Shown: piece after piece, positions 1-5,898 of the stretch
How the letters are laid out: each line of letters opens with the position of its first letter
Position numbering within the stretch: the stretch's first letter is position 1
Position numbers and translations under genes: made by a program
From: CAYNYM01 sp049366815
GTDB taxonomy: Bacteria; Desulfobacterota; DSM-4660; Desulfatiglandales; HGW-15
Length of the DNA stretch: 6,802 nt
Direction of reading: 5' to 3'
Assembly: GCA_049366815.1 (NCBI GenBank)
Contig: JBMNCO010000032.1
Location: forward strand, 1-6,802
Notes under the pieces: generated by a model
Told to the model about the DNA's origin: nothing
The model's input: only the letters and a program-made list of their open reading frames with translations
The model's database searches: none

Positions 1-2
1 GG

Positions 3-170
3 CCGAAATACGCCCGCTCCGAGAAAATCCCGGTCCCTGCTTTCCGCTGCCTGGGCGGGAACCTCAACGCGAAGATGACTGTTTTGCATTTCCAAATGCC
101 TGATTTAACACTATCCCGTACAAAAAATAGACTTGTTTTGGACACCAATGAAGCCCTTTACGTTTTATAA
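3..170 (+). CDS. Possible C-terminal end of an unrecognised protein (partial)
   Basis: A + strand frame is open from the window edge to a TAA at 168-170, giving 55 residues that begin PKYARSEKIPVPAFRC and end NEALYVL. Third codon positions in the first half are mostly G or C, as in the real genes here, while the last half is more A/T-rich. A hairpin with a short T tract lies 40-60 nt past the stop, which would suit the end of a transcript. I do not recognise the family and see no motif that suggests a function. A competing - strand frame starting near position 89 is also open to the edge, but its third-position GC is lower. The call is therefore tentative, and the upstream sequence is needed to settle it. 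Confidence 0.35.
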   Translation, partial: PKYARSEKIPVPAFRCLGGNLNAKMTVLHFQMPDLTLSRTKNRLVLDTNEALYVL

Positions 171-207
171 ACACCCCTCCACGGTCTGCGCCGCAGGGAT
201 CACCGGG

Positions 208-227
208 CCTTTCGCCCGAAAGGTTTT
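208..227 (+). terminator. Weak hairpin plus T4, possible terminator
   Basis: CCTTTC (208-213) pairs perfectly with GAAAGG (218-223) around a GCCC loop and is followed by TTTT (224-227). An alternative stem, CGGGC (204-208) with GCCCG (214-218), uses overlapping bases, so the two folds exclude each other. The position fits a terminator for the gene ending at 170, upstream of the selD promoter. The stem is short and the T tract is only four bases, so its strength is doubtful. Confidence 0.35.
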
Positions 228-301
228 GGATTCACGGGATAGGCAAGGCCTTCTATCGGAAAATCCGTGGAAAAACCTTGCTACACATCGAATTTTCCAA
301 T

Positions 302-330
302 TTGACCTATCGGAAGCCGACCTATATGAT
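302..330 (+). promoter_or_regulatory. Sigma70-type promoter for selD
   Basis: TTGACC (302-307) and TATGAT (325-330) each match the consensus at five of six positions and are separated by exactly 17 bp. Transcription would start near 337, giving a leader of about 80 nt before the selD ATG at 420. GACCTAT occurs twice here, at 304-310 and 319-325. The first copy overlaps the -35 box and the second just touches the -10 box, so the pair could be a regulator site or chance. Confidence 0.6.
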
Positions 331-406
331 ACCCACGATTTGATGAATTCCCAGGTAGTCTTTCTTCGACTCTCTGCGTAACAGTCAAACCCTGCATCAC
401 ATTTTT

Positions 407-411
407 GGAGG
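407..411 (+). promoter_or_regulatory. Ribosome binding site that fixes the selD start
   Basis: GGAGG lies 8 nt before the ATG at 420-422. A nearer ATG at 415-417 is out of frame and is followed at once by AAA TGA, so it cannot start a protein. The next in-frame start candidate, GTG at 588, has no comparable site upstream. Confidence 0.8.
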
Positions 412-419
412 TCAATGAA

Positions 420-1469
420 ATGACGGACAGGAAGGCCCTCCGCCTCACACAGACCGTAACGGGCGCAGGCTGAGCCTCGAAGCTTCCTCCAGGGGACCTG
501 GACAAGGCGCTTTGCGGCATACAAATTCCGACGGATCCGAATCTCATCGTCGGCCTGGACAGGGCCGATGATGCAGGCGTCTACAGGGTGACAGATGAGA
601 TAGCGATCATCCAGACAGTCGATTTTTTCACCCCAATCGTCGACGAACCCTATTGGTTCGGGCAGATCGCTGCGGCCAACGCCCTGAGCGATGTCTATGC
701 CATGGGTGGAGTACCCAAAACGGCCATGAATCTTGTGGCCTTTCCCCTTAAGGAAATGGACATGTCCATCCTCCGGCAGATCATCCAGGGGGGACTGGAC
801 AAGATGACGGAGGCCGGCGTCGTCCTGGTGGGGGGGCACAGTGTGGAAGACAGGGAGCTGAAATACGGCCTCTCCGTGACAGGCTTTGTCCATCCGGACA
901 AGGTTCTCACCAAAAAGAACATCAAAGCCGGGGACCTGTTGATCCTCACCAAGCCCCTTGGCACCGGCATAATCAACACGGCCATCAAGGGAGGACTTGC
1001 TTCCCCCGAACTCATCGAAAGAATAACCCGCCTGATGGCCACCCTCAACCGTCAGGCCGCGGAGGCCATGGAACACTCTGAAGTACACGCATGCACCGAT
1101 ATCACGGGTTTCGGTCTTCTCGGCCATCTGGCGGAGATGGTGGTGGACTCGGGACTCGGCCTGGAAATTCATACCCGAGATCTTCCAATCATACCCGAGG
1201 CCCTGGAATATGCGGCCATGGGCCTTGTCCCGGCGGGGGCTCACCGTAATCGGGAATTCCGGGTGTCCATGATAGACTTCGGGCCTTCAGTGGATCCCAT
1301 TATGCAGGACGTCCTTTTTGATCCCCAGACCTCCGGAGGCCTTCTGATCTGTGTGGTCAGGGAAAAGGCTGCCCCCCTCCTCGCCGCGCTGAATGGGGAC
1401 GGAAAAACACAGGCGGCCCTCATCGGGGAAGTGACTCTCAGACACGGAAATCGAATTGTTGTAGATTAG
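420..1469 (+). CDS. selD: Selenide, water dikinase SelD, selenocysteine-containing (UGA at 471-473)
   Basis: SelD makes selenophosphate from selenide and ATP in the cytoplasm; this is the selenium donor for Sec-tRNA and for selenouridine in tRNA. Reading from ATG 420 (GGAGG 8 nt upstream) through one in-frame TGA gives 349 residues, matching the usual length of about 350. The TGA is codon 18, inside L-T-Q-T-V-T-G-A-G-U-A-S-K, the site where other SelD proteins have the catalytic Cys or Sec, and the essential Lys follows at 21. Later landmarks are VDFFTPIVDEPYWFGQIAAA from residue 67, GGH at 138-140, and DPQTSGG at 301-307. The layout is an AIR-synthase N domain (about 50-160) followed by the C domain. 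A SECIS-like hairpin follows the UGA. Starting at GTG 588, as simple gene callers would, removes 56 residues including the active site. yedF lies downstream on the same strand. The alternative of a nonsense-mutated pseudogene is unlikely, because the UGA sits exactly at the catalytic position and the rest is intact. Confidence 0.95.
471..508 (+). promoter_or_regulatory. Selenocysteine UGA codon and bacterial SECIS-like hairpin
   Basis: The UGA is at 471-473. Downstream, inside the coding region, TCCAGG (488-493) pairs perfectly with CCTGGA (497-502) around a GGA triloop. A lower stem of GCTT (482-485) with AGGC (505-508), including one G-U pair, sits below a 2x2 internal loop. Counting U of UGA as 1, the apical G-rich segment falls at about 21-25, close to the loop position in the E. 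coli fdhF element recognised by SelB. No bulged U of the E. coli type is obvious. The hairpin was folded by eye, without energy calculation. Confidence 0.7.
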
Positions 1470-1512
1470 TGCTCACCCGGAAACAGGCATTGCCGGATTC
1501 AGACCAACAGCC

Positions 1513-1529
1513 GTCAGGGATCAGGTGTC
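1513..1529. repeat. Degenerate heptad repeat (TCAGG type)
   Basis: GTCAGGG, ATCAGGT and a partial GTC follow each other in 7-bp register in the gap between selD and yedF. The unit resembles TCAGGTG-like intergenic heptads. With only about two and a half units, chance cannot be excluded. Confidence 0.3.
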
Positions 1530-1560
1530 CCCCGAAACCCATGCAAAGACCAGGCAAGAG

Positions 1561-1590
1561 GCTGAGCGCTGAATGCTGACAGCAGACCGC
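1561..1590. repeat. Degenerate 7-bp tandem repeat (GCTGANN)
   Basis: GCTGAGC, GCTGAAT, GCTGACA and GCAGACC run consecutively from 1561 to 1588 and are followed by GC. Four units keep a strict 7-bp period, with variation mainly at the last two positions. The array is intergenic between selD and yedF. Such heptads are a kind of low-complexity spacer rather than a known element, and no function is claimed. Confidence 0.5.
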
Positions 1591-1614
1591 TTCATTCGGG
1601 AATCACGTATTTCC

Positions 1615-1620
1615 GGAGGG
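1615..1620 (+). promoter_or_regulatory. Strong ribosome binding site of the yedF leader ORF
   Basis: GGAGGG ends 6 nt before the ATG at 1627-1629. It is much better than anything immediately before the yedF ATG at 1698, where only purine-rich AAAGAGAGAGAAG is present. Confidence 0.5.
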
Positions 1621-1626
1621 AAACGA

Positions 1627-1701
1627 ATGGACGATGCGCAGAAAGGTCGATACCTTCAGGGCGGTTCAAAAGAAAGAAAGGTAAAGAGAGAGAAGCAATG
1701 A
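1627..1701 (+). CDS. Short leader ORF translationally coupled to yedF
   Basis: The ORF encodes 24 residues, starting MDDAQKGRYLQGG and ending in a very basic tail (KERKVKREKQ). GGAGGG sits at ideal spacing upstream, and the TGA stop (1699-1701) overlaps the yedF ATG (1698-1700) in an ATGA arrangement. Because yedF itself has only a weak ribosome binding site, ribosomes finishing this ORF could reinitiate on yedF. The frame stays open upstream to an ATG at 1573, but that start lacks a good site and lies within the heptad repeat. I recognise no homologue. It may be a leader peptide whose translation matters more than its product, or a chance ORF. Confidence 0.4.
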   Translation: MDDAQKGRYLQGGSKERKVKREKQ

Positions 1702-2297
1702 AAAGAGAAATCGATTGTCGCGGGCTGGCCTGCCCCACCCCCGTGCTCGAGACGAAGAAGGCTATTGAGGCTGAAAATCCTGACATGATCATGGTTGCGG
1801 TGGACAACGAGGCGGCCAGGCAGAATGTCGCGCGTTTCCTGGAATCTCAAAAATTCCATGTCTCGGTCGAGGAAGATGGGCCTGATTTCCATGTGATCGG
1901 GAAAAGGGGTTCAGATGGGACACCTCCTTTAGAGGTCAACGAAGAGACAGATACGGAAATAAAGAAAATCATGGTCATGGTGGCGACCGATCGCATGGGT
2001 TATGGGGACGATGATCTGGGCACCAGGCTCCTCGTAAACTTTTTGAAGACCCTGAAGGAGATGGGGGAGGAACTCTGGCGTCTCGTTTTCGTGAACAATG
2101 GGGTCAAGCTCACCATAGAAGGGGCCGAAGTCTTATCCGTCCTCCGGGAACTCCAGGAGGGCGGTGTTTGTATCCTGGTCTGCGGCACCTGTCTGACCCA
2201 TTTTAACCTCATCGAAAAAAAGGAGGTCGGGGAAACGACCAATATGCTCGACATTGTGACGGCCATGCAGCTGGCCGACAAGGTCATTAATATTTGA
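1698..2297 (+). CDS. yedF: Selenium metabolism protein YedF (TusA-like plus DsrE-like)
   Basis: This 199-residue protein has two parts. Residues 1-70 are a TusA/SirA-like domain with the CPxP motif (C12-P-T-P15, within D-C-R-G-L-A-C-P-T-P-V-L-E). Residues 88-199 are a DsrE-like domain beginning KKIMVMVATDRMGYGDDDLG and containing the C-G-T-C-L motif (C162, C165; also C158). This architecture is the family annotated as sulfurtransferase-like selenium metabolism protein YedF, which commonly lies beside selD, as here. TusA and DsrE proteins carry sulfur as persulfide on conserved cysteines. YedF is inferred to do the same with selenium, perhaps delivering it to SelD, but this is not shown. The ATG overlaps the stop of a short upstream ORF, suggesting translational coupling. 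The protein is probably cytoplasmic, with no signal peptide or membrane segment. Confidence 0.92.
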   Translation: MKREIDCRGLACPTPVLETKKAIEAENPDMIMVAVDNEAARQNVARFLESQKFHVSVEEDGPDFHVIGKRGSDGTPPLEVNEETDTEIKKIMVMVATDRMGYGDDDLGTRLLVNFLKTLKEMGEELWRLVFVNNGVKLTIEGAEVLSVLRELQEGGVCILVCGTCLTHFNLIEKKEVGETTNMLDIVTAMQLADKVINI

Positions 2298-2338
2298 TGC
2301 CCCTTGTTTAGAAAATGTTCATGTAAGGAATCAGCATT

Positions 2339-2851
2339 TTAATGCAGGGTAGACAGGGTGTTCAAATCTCCTTCGCCCAGTGTCTTTTCTATGTTCAGAA
2401 GGATTTTTACCCCTCCCTCCATCTTGGCCATGCCGAGGATGTATTCTGTGCTCAGTGTTTCTCCGAAGGCCGGGGTTTCTTCGATATCCTCCCCCTTGAT
2501 GTTCAATACCTCCGATACGGAATCCACGACGATACCGATCATGAGCTGTCCGGCCTGCAGCTCAATTTCCACGACAATGATGCATGTACGTTCCGTGTAT
2601 CCTGTCTCCTCCATGCCGAATCGCAACCGCAGATCAATGACCGGGATAACCTTGCCCCTTAGATTGATGACCCCTTTTACAAACCGGGGGGTTCTTGGAA
2701 CCTGAGTAATAGGCATCATACCTATTATCTCCTTGATCTTTAAGATACCGATCCCGTACTCTTCGTTGTCCAGTGAAAAAGTGAGGTACTTGCCTTCCTT
2801 GTCTGCCATACTATTTAATGCCTGTCCGATGCATTGCGCCGTTTCAGCCAT
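2339..2851 (-). CDS. cheW: Chemotaxis adaptor protein CheW
   Basis: CheW links chemoreceptors to the histidine kinase CheA at the inner face of the membrane. The 170-residue product is the normal length. It has the CheW fold start at K-Y-L-T-F-S-L (21-27) and the signature GVINLRGKVIPVIDLRLRFG (60-79), including the conserved NLRG, followed by IIVVEIELQAGQLMIGIVVD and the VSEV segment. The start at 2851 is supported by GGAGGAG at 2858-2864, with 6 nt spacing. An internal Met at residue 15 lacks such a site. The gene is convergent with yedF, with only 41 nt between the stop codons, and no other chemotaxis gene is in the window, so its partner receptor or CheA is elsewhere. The short N-terminal extension before the CheW domain (about 20 residues) is unremarkable. 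Confidence 0.95.
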   Translation of the reverse strand: MAETAQCIGQALNSMADKEGKYLTFSLDNEEYGIGILKIKEIIGMMPITQVPRTPRFVKGVINLRGKVIPVIDLRLRFGMEETGYTERTCIIVVEIELQAGQLMIGIVVDSVSEVLNIKGEDIEETPAFGETLSTEYILGMAKMEGGVKILLNIEKTLGEGDLNTLSTLH

Positions 2852-3209
2852 TCCGTTCTCCTCCGTCTATTTACCGGGCTTCCCAGGACCACCCGATGTT
2901 AAAAATTCCAAGAAACAGTCTGTAACCCTATATCGTCAAATCTGTTCGATTTCTTGAATGCAATCGTGATAGCGGTATTTCTGCGACGATTAGGCCCCGG
3001 CATCGAGTTTAACTCTTGGATAACCCCCTTAAATGCAGACAAAAAGTCCGTTGGGAACTCTTTTGGGAAGAATTTCCAACGGACTGTGAAATAGGTCACG
3101 AACAAAACAGGCAAAATTCCAACCGGAGACAAACAATGGATACGGCCCCTATGAAACCGGAGGAATGCCCTCCGCATCGCGGGCTACCTCATCTTCAATC
3201 GCATGTTCC
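2852..3209. other. Intergenic region between cheW and glnS
   Basis: The 358 nt hold no convincing gene. Near the cheW end is its GGAGGAG site. In the middle is the glnS intrinsic terminator (3041-3085). At 3158-3174 a small hairpin, CGGAGG with CCTCCG around AATGC, lies just past the glnS stop. I could not pick a convincing promoter for cheW. A - strand frame at 2899-3177 and a + frame at 3016-3213 are open but read across the terminator hairpin and show no family features. Confidence 0.6.
3041..3085 (-). terminator. Intrinsic terminator of glnS
   Basis: AGTCCGTTGG (3045-3054) and CCAACGGACT (3076-3085) form a perfect 10-bp stem, extended by AA/TT across a single bulged G, with an inner TCTT/AAGA pairing in the loop. 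On the - strand the stem is followed directly by TTTTT (3041-3045 in the + coordinates, as A5). It lies about 125 nt past the glnS stop, in the right orientation to end glnS transcription before cheW. Confidence 0.85.
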
Positions 3210-5333
3210 CTAGGTCACCTTATCTCCGGGAAGGGGTTCACCTTCAAAGGTGGCGGCGGAATAGCGACCCGTGTCTCCCCCGGCAAGGATCATCCCCTCC
3301 GAAAGCCCAAACTTCATCTGGCGGGGCTTCAGGTTTGCAACGACGATCACCTTTTTGCCGATGAGTACCTTGGGTTCAGGGTAGTCCGCCCGGATGCCCG
3401 CAAATATCTGCCGCAAGCGCCCCTCACCGATGTCGACCATAAGCCGGATCAGTTTCCGAGCCCCTTCGACAGGCCCCGCATCCCGTATAATGCCCACCCG
3501 CAAATCGACCCTGTAGACATCATCGATGGTGATCTCCTCCTCCAAAGGGGGCAGATCCTCCCGCTTCGGTTCCGCCGCACCCGAAGGTCGAGCTTCTTCG
3601 GGTGCGGCTGCGGGCTCTTCCGCCTTTGGGGCCCCTGCGGCCTTTTGCTGGATCCTGGCCCAGGTATCTTTGAGGGTCACGGTGCGGTTGAACACGAGCT
3701 TTTCATCGGTTGAACCCCCTGAATCCACGCAAAAATACCCGAGTCTCTCAAACTGATACCGGGTCCCCGGAGCGGCGCCCTTCAGACTCGGCTCCACATA
3801 GCACCGGGGAAGGACCTTCAGCGAATCGGGATTCAAATATTCCTTATAGTCCTTATTCTCGTCTTCCGCGGCCGGGTTGGACACGCTGAGCAAGGTCTCA
3901 TAAAGCCTGACTTCCGCCTCCAGGGCATGGACTGCGGACACCCAGTGAAGCGTTGCACGGACCTTTCTCCCGTCCGGTGCGTCCCCGCCCTTGGTCTCGG
4001 GATCATAGGTGCAGTGAATCTCAAGGATCTCCCCTGTCTTCTCGTCCTTCACAATATCCACGCACTTGATGAAATAGGCATACCTGAGGCGCACTTCACG
4101 GCCCGGTCCCAGGCGGTAAAACTTCTTCGGAGGATCTTCAAGGAAATCTTCTTTTTCGATATAGAGGACCTTTGAAAAGGGCACTTTCCTCGTCCCCATG
4201 GCCGGGTCCTCCGGATTGTTCACGGCCTCCAGTTCTTCAACCTGGTCTTCAGCATAGTTGTCGATAATGACCTTCAGAGGCTGCAACACCGCCATCACCC
4301 GAAGGGCCGTTTTGTTCAAATCCTCCCGGACGCAGTGTTCAAGGAGCGCCATATCCACCATGCTGTCCCGCTTGGCCACACCGATCCTTTCACAGAAGGT
4401 CCTGATCGATTCCGGTGTATAACCGCGCCTTCGAAAGGCGGATATGGTCGGCATGCGGGGATCATCCCATCCCCTGACATAGCCGCCCTTCACCAGTTCC
4501 AGGAGCCGCCGTTTGCTCATGACCGTGTGACTGAGGTTCAGGCGGGCAAATTCGATCTGCTGCGGGTGATAGAGCTCCAGTGCGTCGAGGAACCAGTCAT
4601 ACAACGGCCTATGGATTTCAAACTCGAGGGTACAGATGGAATGGGTGATGCGTTCTATGGAATCCGATTGGCCGTGTGTCCAATCATAGGTCGGATAGAT
4701 ACACCACTTGTTCCCGGCCCGATGGTGGGTTGCGTGCAGGACACGATACATGATCGGATCCCGCATGTTGATGTTTGGGGACGCCATGTCAATCTTGGCC
4801 CTCAAGGTGCGCGAACCGTCGGGGAATTCCCCTGCCCGCATACGCTGAAAGAGATCCAGGTTCTCCTCGACCGCTCTGTTGCGAAAGGGGCTTTCTTTCC
4901 CCGGCTCCGTCAATGTGCCCCGGTATACCCTGATCTCATCGGCACTCAGTTCGCAGACGTAGGCCAACCCCTTTTTGATGAGTTCCACGGCATATTCGTA
5001 GAGCTGCTCGAAATAGTCGGAGGCATAATACTCGCGGTCTTCCCAGTCAAAGCCCAGCCATCGGACATCTTCCTTGATGGATTCCACGTACTCGGTTTCT
5101 TCTTTACTCGGATTGGTATCATCGAAACGCAGGTTGCAAAGACCACCTTTGTTTTCGGCGGCTATCCCGAAATTGATGCAAATGGATTTGGCGTGTCCGA
5201 TGTGGAGATAACCGTTTGGCTCGGGGGGAAACCGGGTGTGTACCCGCCCCCCCCATTTATTGGTTTTCAGGTCCTCTGCGATGATATTCCGAATGAAATT
5301 CGGCGGAGGTGTGTAATCTTCTTTTGTACTCAT
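3210..5333 (-). CDS. glnS: Glutaminyl-tRNA synthetase with C-terminal Trbp111-type tRNA-binding domain
   Basis: The enzyme charges tRNA-Gln with glutamine using ATP. The 707-residue product has the class I signatures HIGH (44-47, within FPPEPNGYLHIGHAKS) and MSKRR (272-276, the KMSKS equivalent). By recalled alignment to E. coli GlnRS, R34, D71, Y216 and C234 match the glutamine-site residues R30, D66, Y211 and C229, which favours Gln over Glu. The anticodon-binding beta-barrels span about 345-555. E. coli GlnRS ends near 554. Here an Ala/Pro/Glu-rich linker (about 563-600) leads to a further domain (601-707) reading ITIDDVYRVDLRVG, then FAGIRADYP and VANLKPRQMKFGLSEGM, which closely resembles the C-terminal tRNA-binding OB fold of MetRS and Trbp111. 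The start at 5333 (MSTKEDY) is chosen for its GGGAG site; the frame extends upstream to 5411 but without family sequence. It has its own promoter and terminator, so it is probably monocistronic. Confidence 0.96.
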   Translation of the reverse strand: MSTKEDYTPPPNFIRNIIAEDLKTNKWGGRVHTRFPPEPNGYLHIGHAKSICINFGIAAENKGGLCNLRFDDTNPSKEETEYVESIKEDVRWLGFDWEDREYYASDYFEQLYEYAVELIKKGLAYVCELSADEIRVYRGTLTEPGKESPFRNRAVEENLDLFQRMRAGEFPDGSRTLRAKIDMASPNINMRDPIMYRVLHATHHRAGNKWCIYPTYDWTHGQSDSIERITHSICTLEFEIHRPLYDWFLDALELYHPQQIEFARLNLSHTVMSKRRLLELVKGGYVRGWDDPRMPTISAFRRRGYTPESIRTFCERIGVAKRDSMVDMALLEHCVREDLNKTALRVMAVLQPLKVIIDNYAEDQVEELEAVNNPEDPAMGTRKVPFSKVLYIEKEDFLEDPPKKFYRLGPGREVRLRYAYFIKCVDIVKDEKTGEILEIHCTYDPETKGGDAPDGRKVRATLHWVSAVHALEAEVRLYETLLSVSNPAAEDENKDYKEYLNPDSLKVLPRCYVEPSLKGAAPGTRYQFERLGYFCVDSGGSTDEKLVFNRTVTLKDTWARIQQKAAGAPKAEEPAAAPEEARPSGAAEPKREDLPPLEEEITIDDVYRVDLRVGIIRDAGPVEGARKLIRLMVDIGEGRLRQIFAGIRADYPEPKVLIGKKVIVVANLKPRQMKFGLSEGMILAGGDTGRYSAATFEGEPLPGDKVT

Positions 5334-5363
5334 ATTCGCGGCTCCCTTCTCGATTCTCGCGGT

Positions 5364-5400
5364 AAAAAAAGGGCGTGTAGACTTGTCTCTTACCCTGCCC
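5364..5400 (-). terminator. Possible attenuator hairpin in the glnS leader
   Basis: On the - strand, GGGC (5397-5400) can pair with GCCC (5371-5374), enclosing a second stem (GTA/TAC and AGA/TCT with small bulges). Seven T residues follow (5364-5370, A7 on the + strand). The order hairpin then T tract is that of an intrinsic terminator, but it lies between the glnS promoter and start codon, only about 30 nt before the ATG. It could attenuate glnS. The outer stem is only four GC pairs with bulges, so folding is uncertain. Confidence 0.35.
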
Positions 5401-5410
5401 TCACAATGCA

Positions 5411-5431
5411 CGGCGCATGCAACATGCGCCG
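5411..5431. repeat. Perfect 9-bp inverted repeat in the glnS leader
   Basis: CGGCGCATG (5411-5419) and CATGCGCCG (5423-5431) are exact inverted copies around a 3-nt spacer. In glnS mRNA this would be a very stable hairpin. No T tract follows on either strand, so it is not a simple terminator. It may be a leader structure, a protein-binding operator or an mRNA stabiliser. Confidence 0.6.
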
Positions 5432-5521
5432 ATAAGTGTCATTTATTTGCAGCACCGTCCTGTCAGGATTTCGTGGAAACCCTCTTAAAGGCAGACCGGC
5501 ACTACGCACTCGCGTCCGCGC

Positions 5522-5549
5522 ATTTTATCACACTTTCATGCTTTGTTAA
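5522..5549 (-). promoter_or_regulatory. Sigma70-type promoter for glnS, extended -10
   Basis: On the - strand, TTAACA (5544-5549) and TAAAAT (5522-5527) each match five of six consensus bases with a 16-bp spacer. TG one base before the -10 box makes an extended -10. Predicted transcription starts near 5515, leaving a leader of about 180 nt that contains the 5411-5431 and 5364-5400 structures. Confidence 0.55.
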
Positions 5550-5717
5550 GGACTTAAATCTGATCATCGGGGTGTCCGGAGCAAATCCCTTTTCCGCCCC
5601 GGCCTCAGTCAAGTCAGGCCGTCGGCAACAGATAACAGTCCTCTTTTCATTGAGATTCAGTCCCGAGAAGTGGAGCGGTCTATCTATTTTGCAATGAAAT
5701 CTGATCCAATCTTGAGA

Positions 5718-5740
5718 ATAAAATCTTTTACCGATTTTAT
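5718..5740. repeat. Perfect 8-bp inverted repeat, A/T-rich
   Basis: ATAAAATC (5718-5725) and GATTTTAT (5733-5740) flank the 7-nt spacer TTTTACC. This could be a binding site for a dimeric regulator. No T tract follows it in the usual terminator pattern. TATA-like bases at 5738-5743 overlap its right arm. Confidence 0.4.
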
Positions 5741-5800
5741 AGTATAGAACGCGGCCAAGCCGAAAAGACAGAGGAGATATCGGACAGACAGGTTCATTTT

Positions 5801-5831
5801 TGTGTCTTCCGGTTTCTCTACGGAAGACATG
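5801..5831. repeat. 9-bp hairpin downstream of the small Cys protein gene
   Basis: TGTCTTCCG (5803-5811) pairs perfectly with CGGAAGACA (5821-5829) around a 9-nt loop, with two further G-U pairs at the base. It lies about 70 nt past the stop of the - strand gene ending at 5899, so it may form the 3' end of that transcript. The bases after it on the - strand are CAAAAATG rather than T-rich, so it is not a standard intrinsic terminator. Confidence 0.45.
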
Positions 5832-5898
5832 AAGGAAAATAGACGCCGGGCACTTTGCAACGCTGGGGCAGACAGTTGTTTTACAAAACAGCGGGCGG

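Larger units (their letters stand above)
5550..5898. other. Gene-free stretch rich in inverted repeats
   Basis: I see no convincing gene here. Open frames on both strands (for example - strand 5502-5966, + strand 5383-5697) have no good ribosome binding site and read as shadow sequence. The stretch contains inverted repeats at 5600-5621 (CGGCCT/AGGCCG), 5718-5740, 5801-5831 and 5877-5890 (TGTTTT/AAAACA). It could carry untranslated ends of the flanking - strand transcripts or an unrecognised small RNA. Confidence 0.5.

Noticed and set aside
1..420. selC tRNA gene upstream of selD
   Set aside because: I looked for a tRNA-Sec fold with a long acceptor arm and a CCA end and found no matching cloverleaf arms.
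165..1244. Long - strand open frame of 359 codons opposite selD
   Set aside because: It is the shadow of selD and its upstream region: it covers a confirmed gene on the other strand, crosses the selD promoter and shows no family features.
588..1469. selD starting at GTG 588
   Set aside because: The codon is an internal Val (residue 57). The frame upstream, read through UGA, matches the SelD N-terminus and has a proper ribosome binding site at 407-411.
2899..3177. - strand ORF of 92 codons between glnS and cheW
   Set aside because: It reads straight through the glnS terminator hairpin and resembles no family.
5334..5400. T-box riboswitch upstream of glnS
   Set aside because: ACCGCG occurs near the T tract, but it comes after the hairpin rather than before the terminator. 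The full AGGGTGG-N-ACCGCG element is absent and T-boxes are rare outside Gram-positives.
5334..5411. N-terminal extension of GlnRS to 5411
   Set aside because: The 26 extra residues are outside the family, the start would lie at the edge of the leader hairpin, and the ATG at 5333 has a GGGAG site.
4335..5435. Long + strand open frame of 366 codons
   Set aside because: It lies opposite glnS, whose residues match the GlnRS family over its whole length, and the + frame translation has no recognisable domain.
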